A stretch of DNA of 11,421 nucleotides from an uncultured Ruminococcus sp. (lineage in GTDB: Bacteria; Bacillota; Clostridia; Oscillospirales; Ruminococcaceae): positions 1 through 11,421 of the forward strand of contig CAMWOX010000033.1 of NCBI GenBank assembly GCA_947175975.1, read 5' to 3'. A program made the position numbers and the translations under genes. Below the pieces are notes generated by a model, which did no database searches, was not told the DNA's origin, and saw nothing but the letters and a program-made list of their open reading frames with translations. Below are positions 1 through 7,027 of this stretch, in pieces (position 1 is the stretch's first letter; every line of letters begins with the position of its first letter).

Positions 1-131
1 TTGTGATCTTGCAGAAGTGGCTGCTTGGCTCTGGTGAACTGGAAAACTGGCAGAGTGCAGATCTTCACGAAGACGGTATTATTAATATCTATGATCTCTT
101 GCTTCTCAAGTGCATGTTGATTGAACAATAA
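1..131 (+). CDS. C-terminal end of a dockerin-bearing secreted protein (5' end outside window)
   Basis: Only the last 42 residues are visible, read in the frame starting at base 3 and ending in TAA at 129-131. They form the end of a type I-like dockerin: the tail of repeat 1 (VILQKWLLG), a short linker, then the second calcium loop ADLHEDGIINIYD with its helix LLLLKCMLIEQ. Dockerins are docking modules that bind cohesins of cellulosome scaffoldins, so the full protein should be an extracellular cellulosomal component. The stretch is nearly identical to the end of the next gene, differing at only a few residues (KCMLIEQ against KQMLIAQ), so the two genes probably arose by duplication. The catalytic or binding part lies outside the window, so its function cannot be stated. 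Confidence 0.85.
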   Translation, partial: VILQKWLLGSGELENWQSADLHEDGIINIYDLLLLKCMLIEQ

Positions 132-141
132 AATCTGATAG
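1..141 (+). repeat. Direct repeat, copy 1 (pairs with 939-1079)
   Basis: Bases 1-141 align without gaps to 939-1079 with about ten mismatches (roughly 93% identity). The match spans the last part of a dockerin, the stop codon and about ten bases beyond it. The spacing of 938 bases equals one gene plus intergenic gap, as expected for a tandem gene duplication whose start lies left of the window. Confidence 0.9.
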
Positions 142-157
142 GAAAGGATGATGTTTT

Positions 158-1069
158 ATGAAAAAAATAAAATCAATTCTTGCGGCGATTGCTTCCGTAG
201 CTATGCTTTTCACAACTATGGGGAATTTTCCTGCATTTGCTGCAAAGACATTCACCGATGAGGAAAGAGAAGCCATTCTTGCAAAACTGACTCCTGAACA
301 GCGTGCTTCATTGGAAGAATACTGGGCAGAAACAGGCACAACTGATTTCCCCTCTGTGGAATTATATCCAGAAAAGCCAGCCATGTCAGAAGAAGAAAAA
401 GCTTTGTGGGATATGATAAACTCTTACGAACCGCCTGATTCGCTGTCTGAACATGATCTCTATACAATTCCTTACAGCTTTGAAGAATTTCTTGCCCTCA
501 GTGATGAAGAATTTCTGGCACTCGAAGATGTCCCAAAATCTGCAAAGGAATGCTATAAAAAACTGCGTAGTAAGGAAACAGGATCTCTTGGAGGAGAGAT
601 TATTTTCTGGTTCAATGAGGGTATTGATTTTGGTGTAGTTAATATCCATGATACAGAGAAAAAAGAGGAAATTTGTGAATTTCTGAATATTCCCTCTGAA
701 ATTATTCCAGGATTTAATTATGACAAAAGCTATTGCCAATGGAGCGATGCATATAGTGTCATACTAGATGAAGAAGAATATAATGGCTACTCCGCAGAAT
801 ATATGACAAACAAATTAGAAATCTATCTGCATTTTCACGAAGCAATCCGCAGAACCGATTTTGAGTGGTTGTTATACGCTCCCCCTTACTCCGCCCCCGG
901 GGATCTGAATGATGACGGCGAAGTCGGTGTGACAGACGTTGTGATCTTGCAGAAGTGGCTGCTTGGCTCTGGTGAACTGGAAAACTGGCAGAGCGCAGAT
1001 CTTCACGAAGATGGTATTATTAATATCTATGATCTTCTGCTTCTTAAACAGATGTTGATTGCACAATAA
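158..1069 (+). CDS. Secreted dockerin-containing protein of unknown function
   Basis: A 303-residue protein. It starts at ATG 158 with a good ribosome site (GGAAAGG, 141-147). Residues 1-29 are a signal peptide: a Lys-rich start, a hydrophobic core and a cleavage site near AFA|A (28/29). Residues 30 to about 240 are an acidic region that I do not recognise. Its first part is helical-looking and rich in Glu (FTDEEREAILAKLTPEQRASL), and it holds no glycoside hydrolase or carbohydrate-binding motif that I can see. Residues about 246-303 are a dockerin with two loops of the D-x-N-x-D-G type: D249-D260 (Gly at position 9) and D281-D292 (His in place of Asn at position 3). It should be exported and joined to a cellulosome through a cohesin. 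It follows a paralogous gene by 26 bases and ends at a terminator. A surface-binding, inhibitor or protease-related role is possible but unsupported. Confidence 0.88.
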   Translation: MKKIKSILAAIASVAMLFTTMGNFPAFAAKTFTDEEREAILAKLTPEQRASLEEYWAETGTTDFPSVELYPEKPAMSEEEKALWDMINSYEPPDSLSEHDLYTIPYSFEEFLALSDEEFLALEDVPKSAKECYKKLRSKETGSLGGEIIFWFNEGIDFGVVNIHDTEKKEEICEFLNIPSEIIPGFNYDKSYCQWSDAYSVILDEEEYNGYSAEYMTNKLEIYLHFHEAIRRTDFEWLLYAPPYSAPGDLNDDGEVGVTDVVILQKWLLGSGELENWQSADLHEDGIINIYDLLLLKQMLIAQ

Positions 1070-1079
1070 AATCTGATAG
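939..1079 (+). repeat. Direct repeat, copy 2 (pairs with 1-141)
   Basis: Second copy of the dockerin-coding repeat. Several of the differences from copy 1 are synonymous (for example GAC/GAT, CTC/CTT, AAG/AAA), while the final helix has the changes C to Q and E to A. This pattern fits selection on the dockerin or recent gene conversion. Similarity stops just after the stop codon. Confidence 0.9.
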
Positions 1080-1080
1080 A

Positions 1081-1110
1081 AAACGCCTGCCGTCCGGTAG
1101 GTGTTTTTCT
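1081..1110 (+). terminator. Rho-independent terminator of the dockerin gene
   Basis: A nine-pair stem, ACGCCTGCC (1083-1091) with GGTAGGTGT (1096-1104), including two G-U pairs, has loop GTCC and a following T-run (1104-1108). It lies 14 bases after the stop codon. Confidence 0.85.
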
Positions 1111-1213
1111 GTTTTCCGGCAAAGTTTTTAGTTTATTCATAATTTTTGTGAAAAGTGCTGTAAAATCAACCTCGAATTTCTACTAAAAAACGGTGGATTT
1201 TTTTTGCAGAATA

Positions 1214-1222
1214 TGTTATAAT
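1214..1222 (+). promoter_or_regulatory. Extended -10 promoter of ppdK
   Basis: TGTTATAAT (1214-1222) is an extended -10 element: TG, one base, then a perfect TATAAT at 1217-1222. The bases 17 upstream (TGGATT, 1194-1199) match the -35 consensus poorly, which is usual for extended -10 promoters. Transcription should start near 1229, leaving a 5' UTR of about 60 bases. Confidence 0.7.
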
Positions 1223-1233
1223 AGAAATACACT

Positions 1234-1260
1234 CCGGCAGAGCTTTCTTTTTCTGCCTGG
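1234..1260 (+). other. Hairpin at the 5' end of the ppdK mRNA
   Basis: GGCAGA (1236-1241) pairs with TCTGCC (1252-1257), and CC (1234-1235) can extend the stem with GG (1259-1260) across a one-base bulge. The inferred transcription start near 1229 puts this hairpin almost at the mRNA 5' end, upstream of the ribosome site. An inferred role is protection of the 5' end from RNases. It has no U-tract, so it is not a terminator. Confidence 0.5.
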
Positions 1261-1274
1261 AAAAAATCTAATCT

Positions 1275-1280
1275 GGAGGT
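1275..1280 (+). promoter_or_regulatory. Ribosome binding site of ppdK
   Basis: GGAGGT, a near-perfect Shine-Dalgarno site, stands 9 bases before ATG 1290. It fixes the start and fits high expression. Confidence 0.85.
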
Positions 1281-1289
1281 TATAGACCA

Positions 1290-3914
1290 ATGAGCAAGAA
1301 ATATGTTTATCAGTTCACTGAGGGCAACGCTGACATGCGGGAACTCCTCGGCGGCAAAGGTGCAAACCTGGCTGAGATGACAAATCTCGGTATTCCTGTT
1401 CCGCAGGGCTTCACAATCACTACGGAGGCTTGCACACAGTACTATGAGGACGGCGGCATCAGCGACGAAATCATGGCTGAAATTGAAGAAAACATTGTCA
1501 AGATGGAAGAAAGAATCGGCAAAAAATTCGGCGACAAGGAAAATCCGCTCCTCGTTTCCGTTCGTTCCGGTGCAAGAGCTTCCATGCCTGGCATGATGGA
1601 TACCATTCTGAACCTCGGTTTGAATGAAGACGTTGTTAATTACATGGCTGAAAAGTCCAACAATCCCAGATGGGCTTGGGACTGCTACAGAAGATTCATC
1701 CAGATGTACTCTGATGTCGTTATGGAAGTCGGCAAAAAATATTTTGAACAGCTCATCGACGAAATGAAAGAAAAGAAGGGTGTTACACAGGACGTAGAAC
1801 TCACTGCGGACGACCTCAAGGAACTGGCTGGTCAGTTCAAGGCTGAATACAAGGAAAAAATCGGCGAAGACTTCCCGGCTGATCCGAAAGAACAGCTCAT
1901 GGGCGCAATCAAGGCTGTATTCCGCAGCTGGGACAACCCCAGAGCAAACGTTTACCGTCGTGACAATGATATCCCGTTCTCCTGGGGTACTGCTGTCAAC
2001 GTACAGGCAATGGCATTCGGTAACATGGGCGATGACTGCGGCACAGGTGTAGCGTTCACTCGTGATCCTGCAACCGGCGAAAAGAAGCTCATGGGCGAAT
2101 TCCTGACCAATGCACAGGGCGAAGACGTAGTAGCAGGTGTCCGCACACCGATGCCGATTGCACAGATGGCTGAGAAATTCCCGGCTGCATTCGAGAAATT
2201 CCAGAACGTTTGCCAGACACTCGAAAATCACTACAGAGACATGCAGGATATGGAATTTACAGTAGAACACGGCGAACTCTTCATGCTCCAGACCAGAAAT
2301 GGTAAGAGAACTGCTCAGGCTGCACTCAAGATTGCTTGCGATCTCGTAGATGAAGGCATGAGAACAGAAGAAGAAGCTGTTGCAATGATCGATCCCAGAA
2401 ATCTCGATACACTGCTGCATCCACAGTTTGACACAGCAGAACTCAAAAAAGCACAGGCAATTGGTAAGGGTCTCGGCGCATCTCCTGGTGCAGCTTGCGG
2501 CAAAATCGTATTCACTGCTGATGACGCTGTAGAATGGGCAGAAAAAGGCGAAAAAGTTGTTCTGGTTCGTCTTGAAACATCCCCTGAAGATATTACAGGT
2601 ATGAAGTCCGCACAGGGTATCCTGACAGTTCGTGGCGGTATGACATCTCACGCTGCCGTTGTTGCCCGTGGCATGGGTACATGCTGCGTTTCCGGCTGCG
2701 GCGACATCAAGATGGACGAAGAGAACAAGCAGTTTGAACTCGCTGGAAAGACATTCCATGAGGGTGACGCAATCTCTATCGACGGCACAACTGGTAACAT
2801 CTATGACGGCATCATCCCGACAGTAGACGCACAGATCGCTGGCGAATTTGAGAGAATTATGAACTGGGCTGACAAGTACAGAGTTCTGAAAGTCCGCACA
2901 AACGCTGACACACCTGCTGACGCTAAGAAAGCAAGAGAACTCGGCGCAGAAGGTATTGGTCTCTGCCGTACAGAGCATATGTTCTTTGAGGAATCCAGAA
3001 TCGCTGCATTCCGTGAAATGATCTGCGCTGATACCGTAGAAGAGCGTGAAGTAGCACTCGAAAAGATTCTCCCGATGCAGCAGGCAGACTTTGAAGCACT
3101 CTATGAGGCACTCGAAGGCAATCCTGTTACAATTCGTTTCCTGGATCCGCCTCTGCATGAATTCGTTCCGACAGAAGAAGACGACATTCAGAAACTGGCT
3201 GACGCACAGGGCAAATCTGTGGAAACAATCAAGGCAATTATCGCATCTCTGCATGAATTTAACCCGATGATGGGTCACCGTGGCTGCCGTCTGGCTGTAA
3301 CATACCCTGAAATTGCAAAGATGCAGACAAGAGCTGTTATCCGTGCAGCAATCAACGTACAGAAAGCACATCCGGACTGGAATGTTGTTCCAGAAATCAT
3401 GATTCCGCTGGTAGGCGAAATCAAAGAGCTGAAATTCGTCAAGAAAGCCGTTGTTGAGACAGCAGACGCTGAAATCGCAGCAGCAGGCGCAGATCTCAAG
3501 TACGAAGTAGGTACAATGATCGAGATCCCGAGAGCTGCTCTGACAGCTGATGAGATCGCTAAGGAAGCTGAATTTTTCTGCTTTGGTACAAATGACCTGA
3601 CACAGATGACATACGGCTTCTCTCGTGATGATGCAGGCAAGTTCCTGAAAGATTACTACGAGAAGAAGATCTTTGAGAATGATCCATTTGCAAAGCTCGA
3701 CCAGACAGGTGTGGGCAAGCTGATGGAAATGGCTGTCAAGATGGGTAAGGAAGTTCGTCCTGAGATGCATCTGGGTATCTGCGGCGAACACGGCGGCGAT
3801 CCGACATCTGTGGAATTCTGCCACAAGATCGGTCTGAGCTATGTATCCTGCTCACCGTTCCGTGTACCGATCGCAAGACTGGCTGCTGCACAGGCTGCTA
3901 TCAATAACAAGTAA
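1290..3914 (+). CDS. ppdK: Pyruvate, phosphate dikinase
   Basis: An 874-residue cytoplasmic enzyme interconverting pyruvate + ATP + Pi and PEP + AMP + PPi. In anaerobes it commonly works with PPi-linked glycolysis or replenishes PEP. The length and all three domains match the Clostridium symbiosum enzyme. The N-terminal ATP-grasp domain (about 1-340) has GGKGANLAEM with Lys23 and RSGARASMPGMMDT. The swivelling phosphohistidine domain (about 380-510) has GGMTSHAAVVARG with the phosphorylated His at 454. The C-terminal TIM-barrel PEP/pyruvate domain has Arg560 (GLCRTEHMFF), Arg616 (RFLDPPLHEF), Asn768 (FGTNDLTQ) and catalytic Cys831 (GICGEHGGDP). No key residue is missing. It appears monocistronic, with its own promoter and flanking non-coding gaps. 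No PPDK regulatory protein gene is nearby. Confidence 0.98.
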   Translation: MSKKYVYQFTEGNADMRELLGGKGANLAEMTNLGIPVPQGFTITTEACTQYYEDGGISDEIMAEIEENIVKMEERIGKKFGDKENPLLVSVRSGARASMPGMMDTILNLGLNEDVVNYMAEKSNNPRWAWDCYRRFIQMYSDVVMEVGKKYFEQLIDEMKEKKGVTQDVELTADDLKELAGQFKAEYKEKIGEDFPADPKEQLMGAIKAVFRSWDNPRANVYRRDNDIPFSWGTAVNVQAMAFGNMGDDCGTGVAFTRDPATGEKKLMGEFLTNAQGEDVVAGVRTPMPIAQMAEKFPAAFEKFQNVCQTLENHYRDMQDMEFTVEHGELFMLQTRNGKRTAQAALKIACDLVDEGMRTEEEAVAMIDPRNLDTLLHPQFDTAELKKAQAIGKGLGASPGAACGKIVFTADDAVEWAEKGEKVVLVRLETSPEDITGMKSAQGILTVRGGMTSHAAVVARGMGTCCVSGCGDIKMDEENKQFELAGKTFHEGDAISIDGTTGNIYDGIIPTVDAQIAGEFERIMNWADKYRVLKVRTNADTPADAKKARELGAEGIGLCRTEHMFFEESRIAAFREMICADTVEEREVALEKILPMQQADFEALYEALEGNPVTIRFLDPPLHEFVPTEEDDIQKLADAQGKSVETIKAIIASLHEFNPMMGHRGCRLAVTYPEIAKMQTRAVIRAAINVQKAHPDWNVVPEIMIPLVGEIKELKFVKKAVVETADAEIAAAGADLKYEVGTMIEIPRAALTADEIAKEAEFFCFGTNDLTQMTYGFSRDDAGKFLKDYYEKKIFENDPFAKLDQTGVGKLMEMAVKMGKEVRPEMHLGICGEHGGDPTSVEFCHKIGLSYVSCSPFRVPIARLAAAQAAINNK

Positions 3915-3983
3915 TTTATCATAACTGCAAAAATTCGTTCTGCAATCATCACAGCAGATTCAGAACTGTTTTAGATCTGTTCA

Positions 3984-4030
3984 GATTCCGGGCAGCTCCG
4001 AGCGTCGCAAGCCGGACAAGTACCGGAATC
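3984..4030 (+). other. GC-rich inverted-repeat element downstream of ppdK
   Basis: In an AT-rich gap, GATTCCGG (3984-3991) is perfectly complementary to CCGGAATC (4023-4030), enclosing 31 GC-rich bases in which TCCG (3997-4000) can pair with CGGA (4013-4016). No T-run follows, so this is not a simple terminator. It could be ppdK 3' UTR structure, a small RNA or a regulatory element; I do not recognise a known RNA family. Elsewhere in the 360-base gap 3915-4274 I see no gene: 3915-3983 and 4031-4138 hold only short imperfect repeats, and 4139-4249 holds the terminator, dyad and promoter listed separately. Confidence 0.4.
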
Positions 4031-4138
4031 CGGATGGAAATATTACCCCTGATTCTGTTCTGTGATAGGTTTTCAGAATTATAATATTGCAGTCATGCTG
4101 AAAATAATTGATAATTATCTGGTAAACGAAAAAAATAT

Positions 4139-4184
4139 AAAATACCTGTATCATGACGGAATGTTATGATACAGGTATTTTTTT
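4139..4184 (+). terminator. Strong terminator between ppdK and acn
   Basis: A roughly 19-pair stem (4139-4157 with 4163-4181) is perfect apart from one G-U pair. Its core is ACCTGTATCAT against ATGATACAGGT, with loop GGAAT and a T-run at 4178-4184. The A-rich 5' flank could also let it work on the minus strand. It lies about 225 bases after the ppdK stop, so it either ends a long ppdK 3' UTR or insulates the acn promoter. Confidence 0.9.
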
Positions 4185-4187
4185 GGA

Positions 4188-4202
4188 AAACAAGTTTTGT
4201 TT
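4188..4202. promoter_or_regulatory. Dyad upstream of the acn promoter, possible operator
   Basis: AAACA-AGTTT-TGTTT is a 15-base dyad with perfect 5-base arms, ending 9 bases before the -35 box. The position suits an activator or repressor site for the acn operon, but it is AT-rich and the binding protein is unknown. It does not match the Rex consensus well. Confidence 0.3.
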
Positions 4203-4211
4203 CCCAGATGG

Positions 4212-4240
4212 TTGACAAATTCTGTTTTTTAGTATATAAT
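4212..4240 (+). promoter_or_regulatory. Consensus sigma-A promoter of the acn operon
   Basis: TTGACA (4212-4217), a 17-base spacer, then TATAAT (4235-4240): a perfect housekeeping promoter on both boxes and spacing. The predicted start is near 4247, giving a 5' UTR of under 30 bases. The -10 box is the left arm of the palindrome TATAAT-TAG-ATTATA (4235-4249), which could also be an operator. Such a strong core promoter normally implies high basal activity or control by a repressor. Confidence 0.9.
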
Positions 4241-4274
4241 TAGATTATAAATATTCCAGAAAGGATGAATTACA

Positions 4275-6212
4275 ATGGGTTTGACACTCACAGAGAAAAT
4301 TTTAAAGGCACATGTCGTTGACGGTGAATTTGTCAAAGGTCAGGAAATCGGAATCAAAATTGATCAAACACTGACACAGGACGCTACCGGCACAATGGCA
4401 TATCTCGAATTTGAGGCAATGGGCGTTCCTCGTGTCCGCACGGAACGCAGTGTTGCCTATATCGATCACAACACGCTCCAGAATGGATTTGAAAATGCGG
4501 ATGACCACCGCTTTATCGGATCTGTTGCCAAGAAGCATGGTATCTATTTCTCCAGATCGGGCAACGGAATCTGCCATCAAGTACACCTGGAGCGTTTCGG
4601 CATTCCGGGAAAGACGCTGATCGGCTCGGACAGCCATACACCGACAGGCGGCGGAATTGGTATGATTGCCATTGGCGCAGGCGGTCTGGATGTTGCTGTT
4701 GCCATGGGCGGCGGTGCATATTATATTACATATCCGAAGATCGTAAAAGTGAATCTGACAGGAAAGCTGTCTCCATGGGTTGCGGCTAAGGATGTCATCC
4801 TGGAAGTCCTGAAAAGATTATCCGTTAAGGGCGGTGTCGGCAAAGTCATTGAATACTGCGGTAAGGGTGTAAAGACGCTTTCCGTGCCGGAACGTGCTAC
4901 GATTACGAACATGGGCGCTGAACTCGGTGCGACGACTTCTATTTTCCCGTCTGACGAAATTACAAAACAATTCCTGGAGGCACAGGGCAGAGGCGAAGTC
5001 TGGACGGAACAGAAAGCGGATGATGACGCTGTCTATGATGAAATTGTTGAAATTAATCTGTCTGAACTTGTACCGCTTGCCGCATGTCCGCATTCTCCGG
5101 ATAATGTCAAGAGCGTTGCAGAAATCGGCAAACTGAAAATTGACCAGGTCTGCATTGGTTCTTGTACAAACTCTTCCCTGCTGGATATGATGAAAGTTGC
5201 ACACATCCTGAAAGGAAAAACCGTTCATCCGGATGTATCTCTGGCAATTGCACCCGGTTCTAAACAGGTTCTGAATATGATGGCAGATATGGGCTTATTA
5301 TCCATCATGATTGATGCCGGTGCAAGAATCCTGGAGAGTGCTTGTGGTCCTTGCATTGGCATGGGACAATCCCCAAATTCTGCGGGAATTTCTCTGAGAA
5401 CATTCAACAGAAACTTCCTGGGACGTTCCGGAACAAAGGACGGACAAATCTATTTAGTATCTCCGGAACTTGCTGCCATTTCAGCAGTAACAGGCTATCT
5501 GACAGATCCCAGAGAAATCGGCGATATGCCAGAATTTGTACTGCCCCAGAAATTCACAGTACATGATAACATGATTGCACTTCCTGCATCAGAAGAAGAA
5601 GCAGACAGTGTAGAAATCCTGAGAGGGCCTAACATCAAGCCTTATCCGGAAACTGCACCATTAGAGGATTCTATCACTGCACCTGTTTCACTCAAAGTGG
5701 AAGATAACATTACAACGGATCATATCATGCCTGCCGGTGCAAAGATTCTGCCTCTGCGGTCTAATATCCCGGCAATCTCCCAGCATTGCTTTACTGTCTG
5801 CGATGAGACATTCCCCGCAAGAGCAAAAGAACTGGGCAAGAGCATCATTGTGGGCGGTTCTAACTATGGACAAGGTTCATCCAGAGAACATGCCGCACTC
5901 GCTCCGCTGTATCTAGGTATCAAAGCTGTACTTGTGAAATCTTTCGCAAGAATCCACAGAGCAAATCTGGTCAATGCTGGTATTCTGCCGCTGACATTTG
6001 TCAACGAGTCCGATTATGATACAATCTCCCAGGGCGATATACTGGAACTGGCTGGCATCCGTGAGAAAATTCAGAACGGCGAAACAGAATTTAATATTCT
6101 CAACAAGACAACCGGAAAGGAAATTCCGGTACTCTGCGAAATGACAGGCAGAACGAAAGATATTATGCTCGCCGGCGGTCTGCTGGATTACACCCGTGAG
6201 AATTTAAAATAA
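4275..6212 (+). CDS. acn: Aconitate hydratase, short form
   Basis: A 645-residue cytoplasmic 4Fe-4S enzyme that isomerises citrate to isocitrate. The start at ATG 4275 follows AGAAAGGA (4258-4265). The hydratase core carries SDSHTPTGGGIGMIAIGAGG and the three cluster cysteines: Cys297 in GSCTNS, and Cys357 and Cys360 in CGPC. The C-terminal swivel domain has GGSNYGQGSSREHAA (527-541) with the active-site Ser/Arg loop. At 645 residues it is much shorter than AcnA or AcnB (about 850-900) and fits the compact aconitase subfamily of anaerobic Firmicutes. The superfamily also includes isopropylmalate and homoaconitate isomerases, but the isocitrate dehydrogenase gene downstream supports aconitase. 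It is the first gene of a four-gene operon. No citrate synthase gene is in the window. Confidence 0.95.
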   Translation: MGLTLTEKILKAHVVDGEFVKGQEIGIKIDQTLTQDATGTMAYLEFEAMGVPRVRTERSVAYIDHNTLQNGFENADDHRFIGSVAKKHGIYFSRSGNGICHQVHLERFGIPGKTLIGSDSHTPTGGGIGMIAIGAGGLDVAVAMGGGAYYITYPKIVKVNLTGKLSPWVAAKDVILEVLKRLSVKGGVGKVIEYCGKGVKTLSVPERATITNMGAELGATTSIFPSDEITKQFLEAQGRGEVWTEQKADDDAVYDEIVEINLSELVPLAACPHSPDNVKSVAEIGKLKIDQVCIGSCTNSSLLDMMKVAHILKGKTVHPDVSLAIAPGSKQVLNMMADMGLLSIMIDAGARILESACGPCIGMGQSPNSAGISLRTFNRNFLGRSGTKDGQIYLVSPELAAISAVTGYLTDPREIGDMPEFVLPQKFTVHDNMIALPASEEEADSVEILRGPNIKPYPETAPLEDSITAPVSLKVEDNITTDHIMPAGAKILPLRSNIPAISQHCFTVCDETFPARAKELGKSIIVGGSNYGQGSSREHAALAPLYLGIKAVLVKSFARIHRANLVNAGILPLTFVNESDYDTISQGDILELAGIREKIQNGETEFNILNKTTGKEIPVLCEMTGRTKDIMLAGGLLDYTRENLK

Positions 6213-6223
6213 TAATTTTTCCT

Positions 6224-6251
6224 GTGCCGGGAATATCTTATTTCCGGCATG
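6224..6251 (+). other. Intercistronic hairpin between acn and the PARG-like gene
   Basis: TGCCGGGAATA (6225-6235) pairs with TATTTCCGGCA (6239-6249) across a three-base loop TCT: 11 pairs including one G-U, extendable by wobble pairs to 6223 and 6251. No T-run follows, so it is not an ordinary terminator. It ends about 8 bases before ATG 6259 and occupies the place where that gene's ribosome site should be. It may limit translation of that gene or set an mRNA 3' end for acn. Confidence 0.6.
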
Positions 6252-6258
6252 AGAAACT

Positions 6259-6996
6259 ATGATTATATCGCATATTATGAATTTTCTGCAAATCAAATTC
6301 CAGAATGATAAAATATTCCGGAATTTTGAAAACAGCTCCATGCATTCGGAACTATTTGATGGCGGTTATGCAGATCCCATGCAGAGAAAAGAAAAATTTA
6401 TCCTGCAAGATCACATCCTGAAATCAGATACGATTTCAGCCATTCTGTCACAACCGGAAGATCAGAAAATCATTGCCTTGAATTTTGCAAATGCCATGTT
6501 CCCAGGCGGTGCTTATATTCTGGGAGGAAATGCCCAGGAAGAAGCTCTCTGCCGTTCAAGTTTCTTATATTACACGATCCGGACAGTGAAAAAATATTAT
6601 GAGCATAATCGCTGTCACATCCTGCCGGATTATACAAATTATGCGATCTACTCGGAACATGTCCCGGTAATCCGGGATCATGCCGGAAATCTGCTGGATT
6701 CTCCCCGGACATGTGACTTTATCACATGCCCGGCGGTGAACCGGAATTTTGCAAGATTTTTCTTTTCCGGGAAAAAATTAAATGCCATCATGCAGAACCG
6801 GATAAAAAATATTATCATGCTTGCGGCGGATCATGAACCGGATATTCTGATTCTGGGGGCATTCGGGTGCGGCATGTTCGGCAATCGCCGGGAAGTAGTC
6901 TATCCAATGTTTGAACAAGCAATTAATTGCTATATTCCGGATCAGATCAAAGTTATCTTTGCTGACCCGGCAGCAGATCACTATTTGCATATTTAA
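6259..6996 (+). CDS. TIGR02452-type PARG-like (ADP-ribose glycohydrolase fold) protein
   Basis: A 245-residue cytoplasmic protein. NFANAMFPGGAYILGGNAQEEALCR (83-99 hold the signature) matches the microbial PARG signature, a glycine-rich loop followed by Q-E-E; the catalytic glutamates would be Glu94-Glu95. LGAFGCGMFGN (199-209) is the second conserved block of this macrodomain-like fold. Known bacterial PARGs remove ADP-ribose polymers or units from proteins, releasing ADP-ribose. The usual GGG reads Gly83-Gly84-Ala85 here, so activity is not certain. The N-terminus is shorter than typical family members (about 260-280). ATG 6259 has no clear ribosome site; Met7 (6277) is an alternative start. 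It lies 46 bases after acn and 31 before icd on the same strand, so it is very likely cotranscribed with them. The family call is firm; the substrate is unknown. Confidence 0.82.
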   Translation: MIISHIMNFLQIKFQNDKIFRNFENSSMHSELFDGGYADPMQRKEKFILQDHILKSDTISAILSQPEDQKIIALNFANAMFPGGAYILGGNAQEEALCRSSFLYYTIRTVKKYYEHNRCHILPDYTNYAIYSEHVPVIRDHAGNLLDSPRTCDFITCPAVNRNFARFFFSGKKLNAIMQNRIKNIIMLAADHEPDILILGAFGCGMFGNRREVVYPMFEQAINCYIPDQIKVIFADPAADHYLHI

Positions 6997-7013
6997 AAAA
7001 ATTATATCACAAA

Positions 7014-7018
7014 AGGAG
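7014..7018 (+). promoter_or_regulatory. Ribosome binding site deciding the icd start
   Basis: AGGAG, within AAAAGGAGAAA, stands 9 bases before ATG 7028. The reading frame is open further upstream to an ATG at 6911, but that stretch overlaps the preceding gene and has no ribosome site. Translation from 7028 begins MDKIKMTTPLVEMDGDEMTR, exactly where the family begins. Confidence 0.9.
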
Positions 7019-7027
7019 AAATTTCCC

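Noticed and set aside
1145..1162. Rex operator upstream of ppdK
   Set aside because: TTGTGAA matches one half-site but the other half (GCTGTAA) does not match TTCACAA, so chance is the simpler explanation.
1137..3824. An 895-residue open frame on the minus strand opposite ppdK
   Set aside because: It is the shadow of ppdK: Cys/Phe/His-rich, no recognisable motif, no ribosome site, while the plus strand encodes a complete PPDK with every catalytic residue.
4080..4085. Small-RNA promoter with TATAAT in the ppdK-acn gap
   Set aside because: No acceptable -35 box stands 16-18 bases upstream and the region is AT-rich.
6911..7027. Upstream extension of isocitrate dehydrogenase by 39 residues
   Set aside because: It overlaps the preceding gene, lacks a ribosome site, and the family starts at the ATG at 7028 after a strong AGGAG.
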